A stretch of 64,000 nt of DNA from Cladorrhinum sp. PSN259 (Eukaryota; Ascomycota; Sordariomycetes; Sordariales; Podosporaceae). The stretch spans positions 1,501,337-1,565,336 of the forward strand of contig MU867060.1 in NCBI GenBank assembly GCA_033725935.1, read 5' to 3'. Below, piece by piece: positions 1 to 9,670 of this stretch (position 1 is the stretch's first letter; each line of letters starts with the position of its first letter). A program made the position numbers and the translations under genes. The notes under the pieces are model-generated. The model was not told where the DNA came from, searched no databases, and was given only the letters and a program-made list of their open reading frames with translations.

Positions 1-726
1 TCTCGCTCACCAATCTGCTCTTCTCTCTGGTCGTCACTTGGTGGTCCACCCGGTTCAAAGACTTGAAGTCGCCGCTGGTGGTCACATGGCTCTTCTTCTT
101 GGTGGCGTAAGTTTGTCATGCAACTGGTTTCAATGTCAGAACTAACAAAAACTCATTGCAGAACAATCTGCTACGCTACTTTCCAACCGCATTGGAACCG
201 CGCGCAGATAGGACTGAACATAATAGCCGGCATCGGCCAGTCTGGACCCCTCACGCTGCTCGTAGCCTGTGTTCAGTTCACGGCTCCGCACGCCTTCTTA
301 TCGACGGCCACCGGCCTTGCTTTCTCGGCGAGGGCTATCGGTGGCGCTTTTGGTTCCGCAGTTCTCGACGCCATTATCAACGGGAGATTGGCGTCACATT
401 ACTCGCCGGCGGTAGGGGCAGCTGCAACTGCAGCCGGGTTGCCAGACGACAGTCTCCCTGATTTGTTTACGGCATTCTCGACTGGAGATATCGGCAACTT
501 GACGATCCCCGGCGCAACCGAAGAGATATGGAGAGTGGCTGTCGAGGAGAGCAGGCGGCAGTACGCGCACGCTTATCGGCTGGCCTGGTCATCCATCATC
601 CCGTTTGTGGTTCTTGCTACGGTCGCTATCGCCTGCATGAGAGGGGTCTCGGAGTTGATGACGGAGAAGGTCGAAGCTACCGTGGAACACGTTGGGGAGA
701 AAGAGTCAGGCCATCCTGCACCGTGA
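1..726 (+). CDS. TRI12-like MFS drug/toxin efflux transporter, 3' part
   Basis: This is the C-terminal part of a major facilitator superfamily transporter of the fungal TRI12 (trichothecene efflux pump) family; the 5' part lies outside the window. Exon 1..106 encodes a membrane segment ending PLVVTWLFFLVA. The intron at 107..161 has GTAAGT and TTGCAG borders. The last exon, 162..726, continues in frame. Its stretch around GLNIIAGIGQSGPLTLLV and the sequence FSARAIGGAFGSAVLDAIING are typical of late transmembrane helices of this family. The final helix (about SSIIPFVVLATVAIACM) is followed by a short hydrophilic tail and a TGA stop. The ATG at 118 lies inside the intron and is not a start. The family exports small hydrophobic compounds across the plasma membrane. 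The substrate cannot be told, and no biosynthetic cluster is visible downstream. Confidence 0.82.
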
Positions 727-980
727 GCACTTGCAAATTCCATGATGCCGTTATTTTCATCCTGGGAAAACGTCCAGATGCAATAGAATGTACTTGTCGG
801 ATCTTTCTTGAGAAACAATTTAGTGGTAGTTGAATCTCTTTGTTCGTTGCTACTTCAACGGTCCCTATTAACGGGCACGGAACGATGTTCGTGCCACAAA
901 AACATTGACATTATCATTGACTCCATATCTACATAATTTTTAAACCATTTCCTTGGATTGAAGACTTTTACATATTTTAA

Positions 981-1077
981 CTCTACACTTTTCTACCCAT
1001 CTGTCAGCACATGTGTCAGTACCCGCGTCCAACCCAATAACTTTGTTTTCCTTGGCTCACGATAAGGCATTTTAAGT

Positions 1078-1154
<77 letters not shown>

Positions 1155-1284
1155 CNNNNNNNNNNATCTAAAATTTTTTACCCAATTGTTACCAAATTTG
1201 TGATTACCCGGGGCCAACCCAAAAAATTTTTTTTCATTTGCTCACGTAAAGGCATTTTTATTCCCCCCCCCCCCCCCCCCCCCC
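981..1284. other. Assembly artefact: 77-G run, 10 N, low-quality re-read, 22-C run
   Basis: Positions 1078..1154 are 77 consecutive G, 1156..1165 are N, and 1263..1284 are 22 C. The bases after the gap (1166..1260) align in the same orientation with the bases before it (981..1073). About 32 of the first 45 positions match, and shared words such as CCAACCCA, GCTCACG and AAGGCATTTT fall in the same order. The second copy is enriched in A/T homopolymers, as in a noisy read end. This is best read as one locus represented twice around a badly resolved homopolymer. No gene is seen between 727 and 1395. Confidence 0.8.
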
Positions 1285-1395
1285 AGACGAGCATTATAAG
1301 ATCACCCCCTTTTTTTTTCCCTCCCCTTTTTTCCCTCTCTCCCTTTCTTTGAGGGAACCAAATCTTCTTTCTCTTCTTTAAATATATATATCATA

Positions 1396-2054
1396 ATGAA
1401 GTTCCTTCCAACCCTACTTACCGTCGTCCTGTCGGCGGCGGCGGCGGCTGCGGCTGCGGTAGTGGCTCGAGAAGACGCACCACCACCACCACCACCATCA
1501 CCGCCACCGACCACTGCACTGATACCCTCCCAAAAGAATCTTTTTCTCAACAAGCGCGACATCGACGACGAAGTGATCTTTTTGCGTCCTGAGCTTGTAC
1601 GTACCCTTTTTTTTCTTTCCTTCTTGTTCTTCTTCCTCCTCCCAAACCCTTTATAAACCCTAACGGGAAAAAAAAAAAAAAACACCAATTTAAACAAAAA
1701 CAGGTCGAATGCGAAACATCCTACCAAGAACACAACCGGACCGCAGACACCGTCACGGTCGAGCAGTACCTCTTCCACTGGATCAGGTGGAACAACCGCG
1801 TCTACCCGGAGCATCCCGAGAGGGGTCCCGTCGAGTTTATCGACTCGTGCTCGAACACGGCCGTCTACCTGGTCCGCCACACGCCCGAGGACAAGCAAGT
1901 CTTTGTCACCTCGCGCGAGGCCTCCCTCATGGCCATCGCCGTCATCGATTACTGCAGGCAAGGGTCCCGCGCCAAGGGGCGGGCTTGGGACCCCAAGCGC
2001 CGCTTCACCATCGAGGTCGGGTTCGGAGGGGAAAGCAAAAAGTGCAGGCACTAA
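1396..2054 (+). CDS. Small secreted cysteine-containing protein, effector-like
   Basis: Exon 1 is 1396..1596, the intron is 1597..1703 (GTACGT...ACAG), and exon 2 is 1704..2054, giving 183 aa. Residues 1 to about 24 form a signal peptide with an unusual hydrophobic core: LPTLLTVVLS followed by eight alanines and VVA. A proline-rich stretch follows (six P, then SPPP). A KR dipeptide at about residues 52-53 could be a Kex2 processing site. The mature part has four cysteines (contexts VECETSY, DSCSNTA, DYCRQG and KKCRH at the C-terminus), which could form two disulphides. No known enzyme motif was recognised. Length, signal peptide and cysteine content fit fungal small secreted proteins, but a role as an effector is only an inference. 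The exon 2 reading frame is strongly coding in composition. Confidence 0.68.
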
Positions 2055-2260
2055 GAAAAACAACTTTCAACACTGGGGGCAATGCTTTGGTTAAACCGAC
2101 GTCACGGATGGTGTCGATGTTTTCGTTCTGGGTCATACTTTGAATGCAGATAAATATTCCCACAAGACTGACCACCAATTCTGACTCAAAAATAACCGCT
2201 GATGATAAATTGACAAGTCAATCGCTCTGTATCGCTGGATGGCCTTACAGTTTCTTCAGT

Positions 2261-4067
2261 CTACCTCTTATTCTTTCTCCTCTTCTTTCCTTCTTTTCTT
2301 CGTTTCTTCTCCTGCTTATTCTTCCTTTTTTGCTTCCTCCTTCTATCGTCGTTGCATACTTCCACATCGCAATCTGATTCCTGATCATGACCCTCGGATA
2401 CATCATCACCACTTTCGGATGCCTCCTCATCTGGGCTCTCCCATGGTTCCTGTTCTTCACTTTCCAATGTTTCCACCACTTTACTTTCGAGTGCTTCTTC
2501 CTTGGGTGCCTCAGCCTGGAGTACGTCCTCCATTTGCTTATGGATTTCTTTTCCTTCCTCCTTTCCCTCCTCTCCCTCCTCTTTTCCCTCCTCTCCCTCC
2601 TCCTTTCCCTCCTCTCCCTCCTCCTTTCCCTCGTCTCCCTCCTCCCCTCTCTCCTCCTCATCCGCCTTTCCACGTTCCTCCTCTGCCCTTTCTTCTGGGT
2701 CCACCACTTCATCGGCCATTCCTCCCTCCAGTTCCAATCTAATCTGTTCTGACTTTTCCAATCTACGTGCTTCTTCCTCCTCTGCCTTTTTGCGTGCCTC
2801 CTCCCTCTCGCTCAAGTGTGCTTCTACATTCGCTCTTACGACGGCCCTTTGCCGGTCCATGTATTCTCGTCCACCGCGACCCAGTATCCGGTCAAATACA
2901 TTGGCGACTACGTTCTTCAGGTCCCACGGGACTTTGTAACAAAAGACAGGCATACCAACCAGCGGTAGTGACTCTTCAGAATAATCCAACTGAGCGAGGT
3001 ACTCGCCCGATATGCAGGCTCTGTATATGGTAATGTACGTTGGGCTGTTCCCGAACCGGGTCACGGCAAAAACCTGAGGTAGTAGCGCCAGAATGTCAGC
3101 AAACATAGCTAGCAGCACCGGGGCCCCGAAAAGCGAGCAAGCACACACTCCAACTTACCTGACAAGAGGATTTGGGGTCTATGTGTCTTGGTTGATACTC
3201 TGGAATCTCAAAAATCTCTTCATACCTGATATCACGCCACCGTCTCTACCTGTCGCTAATGTCCTGCCGAAGCTGTTCGTAGTTCCGCTGTCCTTGCGCC
3301 AACGCAATTAGGACGGCAATGATGTAGGGATCCTCGTACCGATCCGGTGGCTGCCGGGAATCGAAAAACAGTTTCATCTCCGGAGTCAGTTCCTGATCTC
3401 GTTTCACACCTTTTCTGGTCCTCTAGGCCCGGACTCGTCTCCTCCTGATATCATTCATGTCGATCGCGGCAACGCTGGCGGGGCCCGAGTGTGAATCATA
3501 GGCGTAAACATCGTCGACAACCAAGTAATCCTTGACTTTTCTGCGAAAGTAGAACGGTAACCTGTATCGGGAAGCAAGGCCCTTGAAGTGCAAGTTGAAG
3601 ATCTCAAAAAACTCGTTTGAATAATTATGGTTCTCCAGCTCGTCAATTGTCCTTTGTGTTGCGTTCCTGGGGAAATGTTTATACTGCGTTGACCTTTTTA
3701 CGAATGCCGCACGGAGTGCCTCTGCATGGTAAGAACGCCAAAAGATTGGCCTCTCAAGTAACTTGTATCGTGGGTAATTTATTTCAATGATGTTGTCTAG
3801 AGAATTACAGGCCACATCCGTGCAGGTCTCATTTCGAAGGGTAGGAATACGCTCTTCCGGTGGTGGACTTCGCCTTTTGGGCTTATAAGCGTAGGGTGTA
3901 AGAAGAACTGCAGCTTCGAGGTCCGGGAGTCTTCGAATCGTGGGCACGCCGATTTGCCGCACTGTGTGTATCTTCGGGAAGAACATGTCGTCGCCGTGCT
4001 TTGGGTAAGCTCGCCGACTTTTTCGTTGCCGGAATTCGAAAGTAAATTCCGGCGGGGTAGAAGCCAT
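2261..4067 (-). pseudogene. Fungal-specific hypothetical protein interrupted by two in-frame TAG codons
   Basis: The gene starts at ATG 4067 (MASTPPEFTFEF). Exon 1 is 4067..3159, the intron is 3158..3074 (GTAAGT...GCTGAC...CTCAG, phase 0), and exon 2 is 3073..2261. The frame is continuous for about 570 codons except for TAG at 3423..3425 and TAG at 3246..3248. The segments between and after the stops remain coding-like: DPYIIAVLIALAQGQR before the second stop and VFAVTRFGNSPTYITIYRA after the intron. These match, from memory, a common family of uncharacterised fungal proteins with a DPYVxAxLIALAQ block followed by a VHLL...YLYTA-type block. No consensus donor explains the first TAG as part of an intron, and any intron removing the second breaks the downstream frame. 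The C-terminal half is highly charged, with a KEEGEEG repeat and a basic tail. It could be a decayed gene, a sequencing error, or a gene rescued by stop-codon recoding. Confidence 0.62.
2550..2648 (-). repeat. 21-bp tandem repeat encoding KEEGEEG
   Basis: On the plus strand a 21-bp unit (CCTCCTTTCCCTCCTCTCCC and variants) occurs about four times in a row. On the minus strand it encodes a seven-residue KEEGEEG repeat inside the acidic region of the interrupted gene. The unit length is a multiple of three, so copy-number change keeps the frame. Confidence 0.8.
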
Positions 4068-4937
4068 GTTGCCAGTGTTATGGTAATGTTGCAAGTAATA
4101 GTAAGGTACTGTCTATTGTGGTCGTATGTTGACATGAAACAAAACATGATCAGTGGACGATAAGGTGTTGATGACTAGTAAAACTTGCAGGTCTCTAGAC
4201 AGGTAGAGGGATGCTCGAGTCTCTCAGTAGCAGTGCCACCCGAGCGTGTTAGGGCTTTAGTGAAGGCAGGCACGTCTTTTCATTACAAGTTCTACCTAAC
4301 CAGGTGGGTGATAGATACCACCCGGATGACGGGAGAGACTGCAAGGCGATGAAACTTGGAAGACGCGAAAGCGTGGGAGAAGGCAGGTGAATGTGCTGCA
4401 GTTTAGTGGAAGGTCATGACGGGACCGGAAGTCATCCCGGTGATTGTCAATTCCAGGTTCCTTTCCCCAAGAACACCCGTCGTGTGTCCAGATAATGGCA
4501 GCAACCACACGGAAAGCCCGAACTGCTTAGTGAATGTCGGTTCAAATAGGCAGGTAACACCCGACCCGTGCGCCCTTCTAGATGAGAGAAACACTCTCGC
4601 TGTTTGTTCTGGCGTAACTGTCAGCCACGTGTTGACGGTTTCCGTTCCCCCAGGTTGGTGTTGTCTAGAGTTTGCTAACGGGTGATGCATTCCTCCATTC
4701 CACCGGTGCATCATCCGTCGTGGACATGCACAGATAGAATTGAACGTGAGCCAAACAGTTGTTGTTTGCTCCTCTCAACATCTCTTGATCTTATTATTTC
4801 CCCTCCGCCCCCCTCTTGTTATGTCGGTTCCGTTGTTGATCCTTCATTGCAAACCATGCAAACGGTGCTACTTCCTCAGCCGAATTATCTTGCAGCACTC
4901 AGTAGACCTCCTGAACTATTGGAATCACTCATAGGAG
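4068..4937. other. Intergenic, no gene seen
   Basis: This is the divergent spacer between the interrupted gene (minus) and the RTA1-like gene (plus). Only short frames without family resemblance occur. A 7-bp inverted repeat TGATGCA/TGCATCA around 4683-4712 could form a small hairpin. Confidence 0.6.
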
Positions 4938-6046
4938 ATGCCTGACTGCCCGTCGACGTCGACCATGCTGATGTTTCCCTGCTTCGTCCCATCTGTGGGC
5001 ATGGCAGTGATTGGCGCCATAGTTTTCGGCACACTCACAGTTGTGCACACCTGGCTTGCGTGGAAAAACAAGACCTTGTTTCTCATCATGAATGTTTATG
5101 CAGGATTAGGTGCCGTTAACTCTCCTTGGGAATTTGCCTGTTACGTTACTAGGTGCTAACTCCTGGTGCTAATACACAGCCATGACCACAGGCATGCTTA
5201 TTCGTTGCATTCTGGCTTCAAACAGCTCGCGGCCCCGAGATCTGACCTTTGACGCAATGTCACTTTTGTTAGCTGGACCATCATCGGTACTATCCTTCAT
5301 GCTAATAATGACTTACACGAGGCTCACTTGGTGGATTGCGCCCTCGGAACAGCGTACATCCAAAACATTGTGGCTACCACCAGCTTTTCAGACCACTATT
5401 ATAGCAGCCCCCCAAGTTGTTGCTGATACCATTGTCTTTTTGGGTTCGGGTACGCTGCTCATCAAACCGGCTCCAAAATACGTAGCATCGACAGGGGCGG
5501 TCCTAGAGGCTGTCACATGGATGTTTTTTGCCGGAATTGTTGCACGATTTGTTTGCATGAGTCGAAATAAGTGGCCGGTTATGGATGCTGGGGCTCAAGT
5601 GAGAGCGCAACGATTGGGGTTGGCGTTGTGCGCGTCCTGCGGGCTCCTTGTTGTAAGTAAACCAAACCCCACAATATTTACCCCTGAAAAGGGGGTTGGC
5701 TGACCTTTCTTTGCATGTCCAGATTTGCGGCGTGGCACGTGTTTTCGAAAGAAGCGATATTACCATTCTGCAGGACTTGCAACTCCTCGATTCCCGGCAT
5801 AGAGATGAAAGACCCTCTCTAATGTCGACGACAGAATGGCCAGTTTACGCGTTCGAATACCTTCCAGCTGCAGCCATTATGGTCATCATGGGCGTTTATT
5901 ACCCAGGCTCCTACTTGCCCAGACGTCTGACAGGCTTCCGTCTGAGAGCAAAATTGTTGATCCAAGAGGATCAAGAAAGGAGGAGGGTGATTAACCCAAC
6001 CTTTACAACCTCTTCCCTTTTACCTGCGAAAAGAGCCCAGATCTAG
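4938..6046 (+). CDS. RTA1-like seven-helix membrane protein (lipid-translocating exporter family)
   Basis: Exons are 4938..5109, 5180..5652 and 5723..6046, with two 70-bp introns (5110..5179 and 5653..5722). The product is 322 aa, close to the usual 300-350 aa of fungal RTA1-like proteins. The N-terminus has the typical (Y/F)xPS motif (FVPSVGMAVIGAIVFG), followed by HTWLAWKNKT. Several hydrophobic helices follow, including SLLLAGPSSVLSFMLIMTY. The end matches the family pattern of a polar RVFE(R/F) loop (CGVARVFERSD), an E...Y...F.YLPA stretch, and a last helix with YYPG. The family includes yeast Rta1, Rsb1 and Pug1, implicated in export of toxic lipids and sterol-related compounds at the plasma membrane. 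The substrate here is unknown. The gene ends tail to tail with the DUF1275 gene. Confidence 0.82.
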
Positions 6047-6217
6047 GCCGTCATTCTCAGGTTACCGGCTTTTGAAGAGATCCAGAGATGACCAGTGTAA
6101 ACCGTAACTTGAAGGATAGAGAGGGCCGTTTGGTGCTTTAAAATAAATTGCCAAATGCCAAAGTATGTTGCGATTCTTGTCTCAAAACAGGGTATCCGTA
6201 AATTACAAACAAAAGGC

Positions 6218-7113
6218 TCAGACGTGCTCTTCCGAAGCTGGGTCCGCCGGCCAAAGAATCCACGCGATTACCACAACGGCCTTGAGTCCAGCTGCTGCCC
6301 ACAAAGACCCTGCAATACCAAAAGAACTATTGGCACAGAAACCACCGATCAGAGCACCGATTAGAAGGAAAAGCGGAGCGCCTGTCCTCCGATTTCGCTC
6401 AGCGTTTCGCAGGGCAAAGAGTTCCTGGTCCGAAAATAAGTCGCAGTAGATGCTGGTCAAAACAACACTGGTCAGAGCATTGTACTGCAGGGCCCTGCTA
6501 GTGACGGCCTGACCGCAGCTCTGAAAGGCGACCAACGCAATTGGTATCAGAACACGCCAATCGATCTCCTCCATGTCGGCCGGCACCCCAGCCAAGGTGA
6601 CGATGGCGGCGGCAGCAGAGGTGAGGAGAAGCTGGATGGTGAAGGAGGCGCACAGAACCCATCGGCGTTTTGGCGAGAAGAATCGATGGAACCGACTGAA
6701 GAGAAAGGAGCCGACGCAGAATGAGATGAGTGACGTCCCGGATTTAATCCAACGGGTCGATTGGTATGGCGCAGAGAGACCGAGACCGATATATACCGTG
6801 TTTCCTGGGGAGAAATGTTAGCAATGGATGTGCTTTCCCGGAGGATATTCGCGTGTTCTGCCATACCTGTTTGCATCGAAACGAAAGACCCCCAGACAGA
6901 AATCGAGGCACTGTCAAGCAGACCGGTGATGAGGTAACAGAGGATGAGCACGCAGTCTCCCCATTCACGGTTGACGTCAACTGTGAAGTGCTTGCGCCAC
7001 CGCGCAAGGCGGGACGATTTTTGTTGCAGCTGTTGGGAACCCATCTCGCGACCACCGAGCAAAGGCTGCTGCTCCTCCTCGCGGATGGAACCAAGAACCG
7101 AAGACCTCGTCAT
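6218..7113 (-). CDS. DUF1275 (YoaK-like) membrane protein
   Basis: Exon 1 is 7113..6867, the intron is 6866..6805 (GTATGG...CCCCAG), and exon 2 is 6804..6218, giving 277 aa. After a hydrophilic N-terminus (residues 1-48) the first helix reads CVLILCYLITGLLDSASISVWGSFVSMQTGN, with TVYIGLG continuing after the splice. This TG(L/A)xD...FxSxQTGNTVxLG block is the signature of DUF1275. Later helices include SGTSLISFCVGSFLFSR and the conserved QYNALTSVVLTSIYCDL. The family is widespread in bacteria and fungi and is thought to be an integral membrane protein of unknown function. Joining across the intron restores the conserved TGNTV, which supports the splice sites. Confidence 0.82.
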
Positions 7114-7895
7114 GGTGAATTTATTTTGGGCCTTTAAATACCTACCAAAAGACCCCGGCTGATTGGTTGGGATCCCATCAAATTTTCCTTGTTAGTGTCT
7201 GCGCATATGGTAAAGAGGCTCGCACGCAATCGCGGAATCCCCTGCCCCCAATGATTTCTCTTTGCCCATTGTTTGCTTGGTCCAGAGCGGGAGAAGGTGC
7301 CTCTATTAAAGGCCAAGAGGTCGAGAGCGTGGGGGAGTTTGAGAGGACGATCCACTACCATCGTACATCCCGCTGAAGGCGGGTGATGTCATCAAGTCAC
7401 TTTGACTCCCAAAAAAGTCGAGGCCGATGCACCCTCTTACTGAGCACCTGCTGCAAACCTACATGACTATTACCATTGAAGTCGCTTTGTGATACGCGAT
7501 GGATTCACCGGATGTCCCTCGGCATCGCTCGGAATCATTATCCTCCAATAATTCTCAATTGAACCTGCCATATTCGTTGGTACCTGCGCGAGGGGCGGAG
7601 AACCCCGCGCATGATTGCAACACACTCCAACTGTTCTATCGGTATGATGTCCAAGTTGGGATGGACGCCTCTATTTCGGCGTTCAACACTTCAGGAAAGC
7701 GATGCTGTCCGGGCGAATCATTATCCAGGGCGCCTTTCGTCTATGTCAATCTGATGGCATAAAGAACTATATTTCTCTGCTCATTCTCCAGATTCCTGTG
7801 TCAGAGATGAGGGGCTGCGTGCATGATCTTCTTCCTGCGTAATTCTCCCGAGAAATCTCAGTGTTGATTCCATTCACTTTGTTCGTGTCTCCAAG
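7114..7895. other. Intergenic, no gene seen
   Basis: This is the divergent spacer between the DUF1275 and oxalate decarboxylase genes. An 87-codon frame at 7499..7762 has no recognisable features and was not called. Confidence 0.6.
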
Positions 7896-9367
7896 ATGAG
7901 ATTCTTGACCTCGGCCATTCTACTTGGGGCTGTTGCCCTGAGCCCAGTCTCAATTGCCGTCCCGATTCAAGACAGCCCCCGTCAACGACTCTTGGATGGA
8001 AAGCCACTTCCGGCCAAATATCGAAAGAACCCCCCTCCTCCTTATACGCCGGGGCATCGCGACCCGTACGACAGCGCTGTTGATGCCATTGGCGACAACC
8101 TTGACCCCCTACCCTACCGAAATGGGCAGGGAGCATCCGTCCTGGGGCCGTGGAACAGAGATCGAGCTCGTCAGAGTCCCGACTTGGTGAGGCCGCCGTC
8201 AACTGATCATGGCAATGTGCCCAATCTCCGATGGAGTTTTGTAGATTCTCACATCAGAATCGAAGTAAGAGCTATTACCTTGCCACCCCAATTCACCCTC
8301 TCCCGCCAATCCGACCCAGACAACTAACTATCCCCCAGGAAGGTGGTTGGACCCGACAAACCACCGCCCGCGAACTCGGCACCAGCGTCGAACTTGCCGG
8401 CGTGAACATGCGCCTCGACGAAGGGGCAATCCGCGAACTGCACTGGCACAAAGAAGCCGAGTGGGCGTACGTGCTCGAGGGCAAGGTGCGGGTGACGGCC
8501 CTCGACTACGAAGGAGGAAACTTCATCGACGACCTCGAGAAGGGAGACCTCTGGTACTTTCCCTCGGGCGTACCTCACTCGCTGCAGGGTCTCTCCCCAA
8601 ACGGCACCGAGTTCCTCCTGATCTTTGACGACGGCAACTTCTCCGAGGAATCCACCTTCATCCTCACCGACTGGCTCGCGCACACCCCCAAGTCCGTCAT
8701 TGCCCAAAACTTCCACCTGGCCCCTGAAATCTTTGCCCACATCCCCAAGTCGGAGAAGTACATCTTCCAGGGGTCTCAGCCCGGTTCCATCTCGGACGAG
8801 GAACCCCAGGGCAAGCACGTCAAGAAGTCAAAGTACCAGTTCACGCACAAGATGCTCGCGCAGGAGCCCAAGAAGACCTCGGGCGGGCAAGTGCGCATCA
8901 CGGACTCCAAGAACTTTCCAATCTCCAAGACGGTCGCCGCTGCGCATCTGGACATGGAGCCCGGCGCGCTGAGGGAGATGCACTGGCACCCCAACGCGGA
9001 CGAGTGGTCGTTCTTTATCAGGGGCAGGGCCAGGGTCACTGTCTTCGCCGCCGAGGGAACTGCGAGGACTTTTGACTACATGCCCGGCGACGTCGGCATT
9101 GTGCCGAGGAACATGGGCCACTTCATTGAGAACATCGGCGACGAGCCGCTCGAGGTCCTGGAGATCTTTAGGGCGGATGAGTTTCGTGACTTTTCGCTCT
9201 TCCAGTGGCTGGGCGAGACGCCGAGGAGGATGGTGGCAGACACCCTGTTCAAGGGTGACAAGGAGGCCGGAGAGAAGTTTTTGGAGCGGATCAAAGATGC
9301 CGAGAAGGATGAGATTACTTTGCCGCCTGGAAAGGGGAAGCAGGAGGAGGACGTCAGGGATTTGTAA
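7896..9367 (+). CDS. Secreted bicupin oxalate decarboxylase
   Basis: Exon 1 is 7896..8264, the intron is 8265..8338, and exon 2 is 8339..9367, giving 465 aa, the usual length of the fungal enzyme. Residues 1 to about 20 are a signal peptide (MRFLTSAILLGAVALSPVSI). The first cupin has HWHKEAEW with metal ligands at about His158, His160 and Glu164 and a later His203 (VPHS). The second has HWHPNADEW (about His338, His340, Glu345) and GHFIEN (His384). A flexible-lid motif SEEST at about 225-229 corresponds to SENST of Bacillus OxdC. The aligned Glu226 is the proton donor that distinguishes decarboxylases from oxalate oxidases. The enzyme is expected to be manganese dependent and to convert extracellular oxalate to formate and CO2. 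Proline-rich residues about 45-55 precede the first cupin. Low-affinity alternatives are other bicupins, but the lid argues for decarboxylase. Confidence 0.92.
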
Positions 9368-9670
9368 AGGTTCCATAAATTTGTTTAGTTCAATATTTCA
9401 AAGGATGTGTTTATGCTCAATTGTGAAATATAATTTGTCAGAGTATAGTATTTACCAACTGGGAAAAGAAAAAAATGTTATGCAGAAAAAATTGTCATCT
9501 AAGAACATACACACACTTTAGTTAAGTCCCCAAAATGTATCATCAAACACAAATGCTTTGTTTCGCTCCAAGCTAATACTGTCCCGAGATCATAAACCAC
9601 GTTATTTATTCCTGAACGCCCCTCCGGTTCCCAGTTTAAATTCGAAACCCAATCACACAAAAAACCCAAA

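Noticed and set aside
993..1217. Minus-strand frame with a 26-proline run and four X residues
   Set aside because: The proline run is only the G77 homopolymer and the X residues are the N gap; this is an assembly artefact.
1302..2063. 253-codon minus-strand frame opposite the small secreted protein
   Set aside because: It is antisense to a spliced gene with signal peptide and cysteines, and consists of low-complexity Arg/Lys/Gly/Ala runs.
2239..2742. Plus-strand Pro/Leu- and Ser-rich frames
   Set aside because: They are complements of the KEEGEEG repeat of the minus-strand gene.
3074..3425. Introns that could remove the two TAG codons
   Set aside because: No GTRNGT donor lies upstream of the first TAG. 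For the second, the only acceptors give 24 nt, or 50 nt with a wrong frame into the conserved VFAVTRFG exon.
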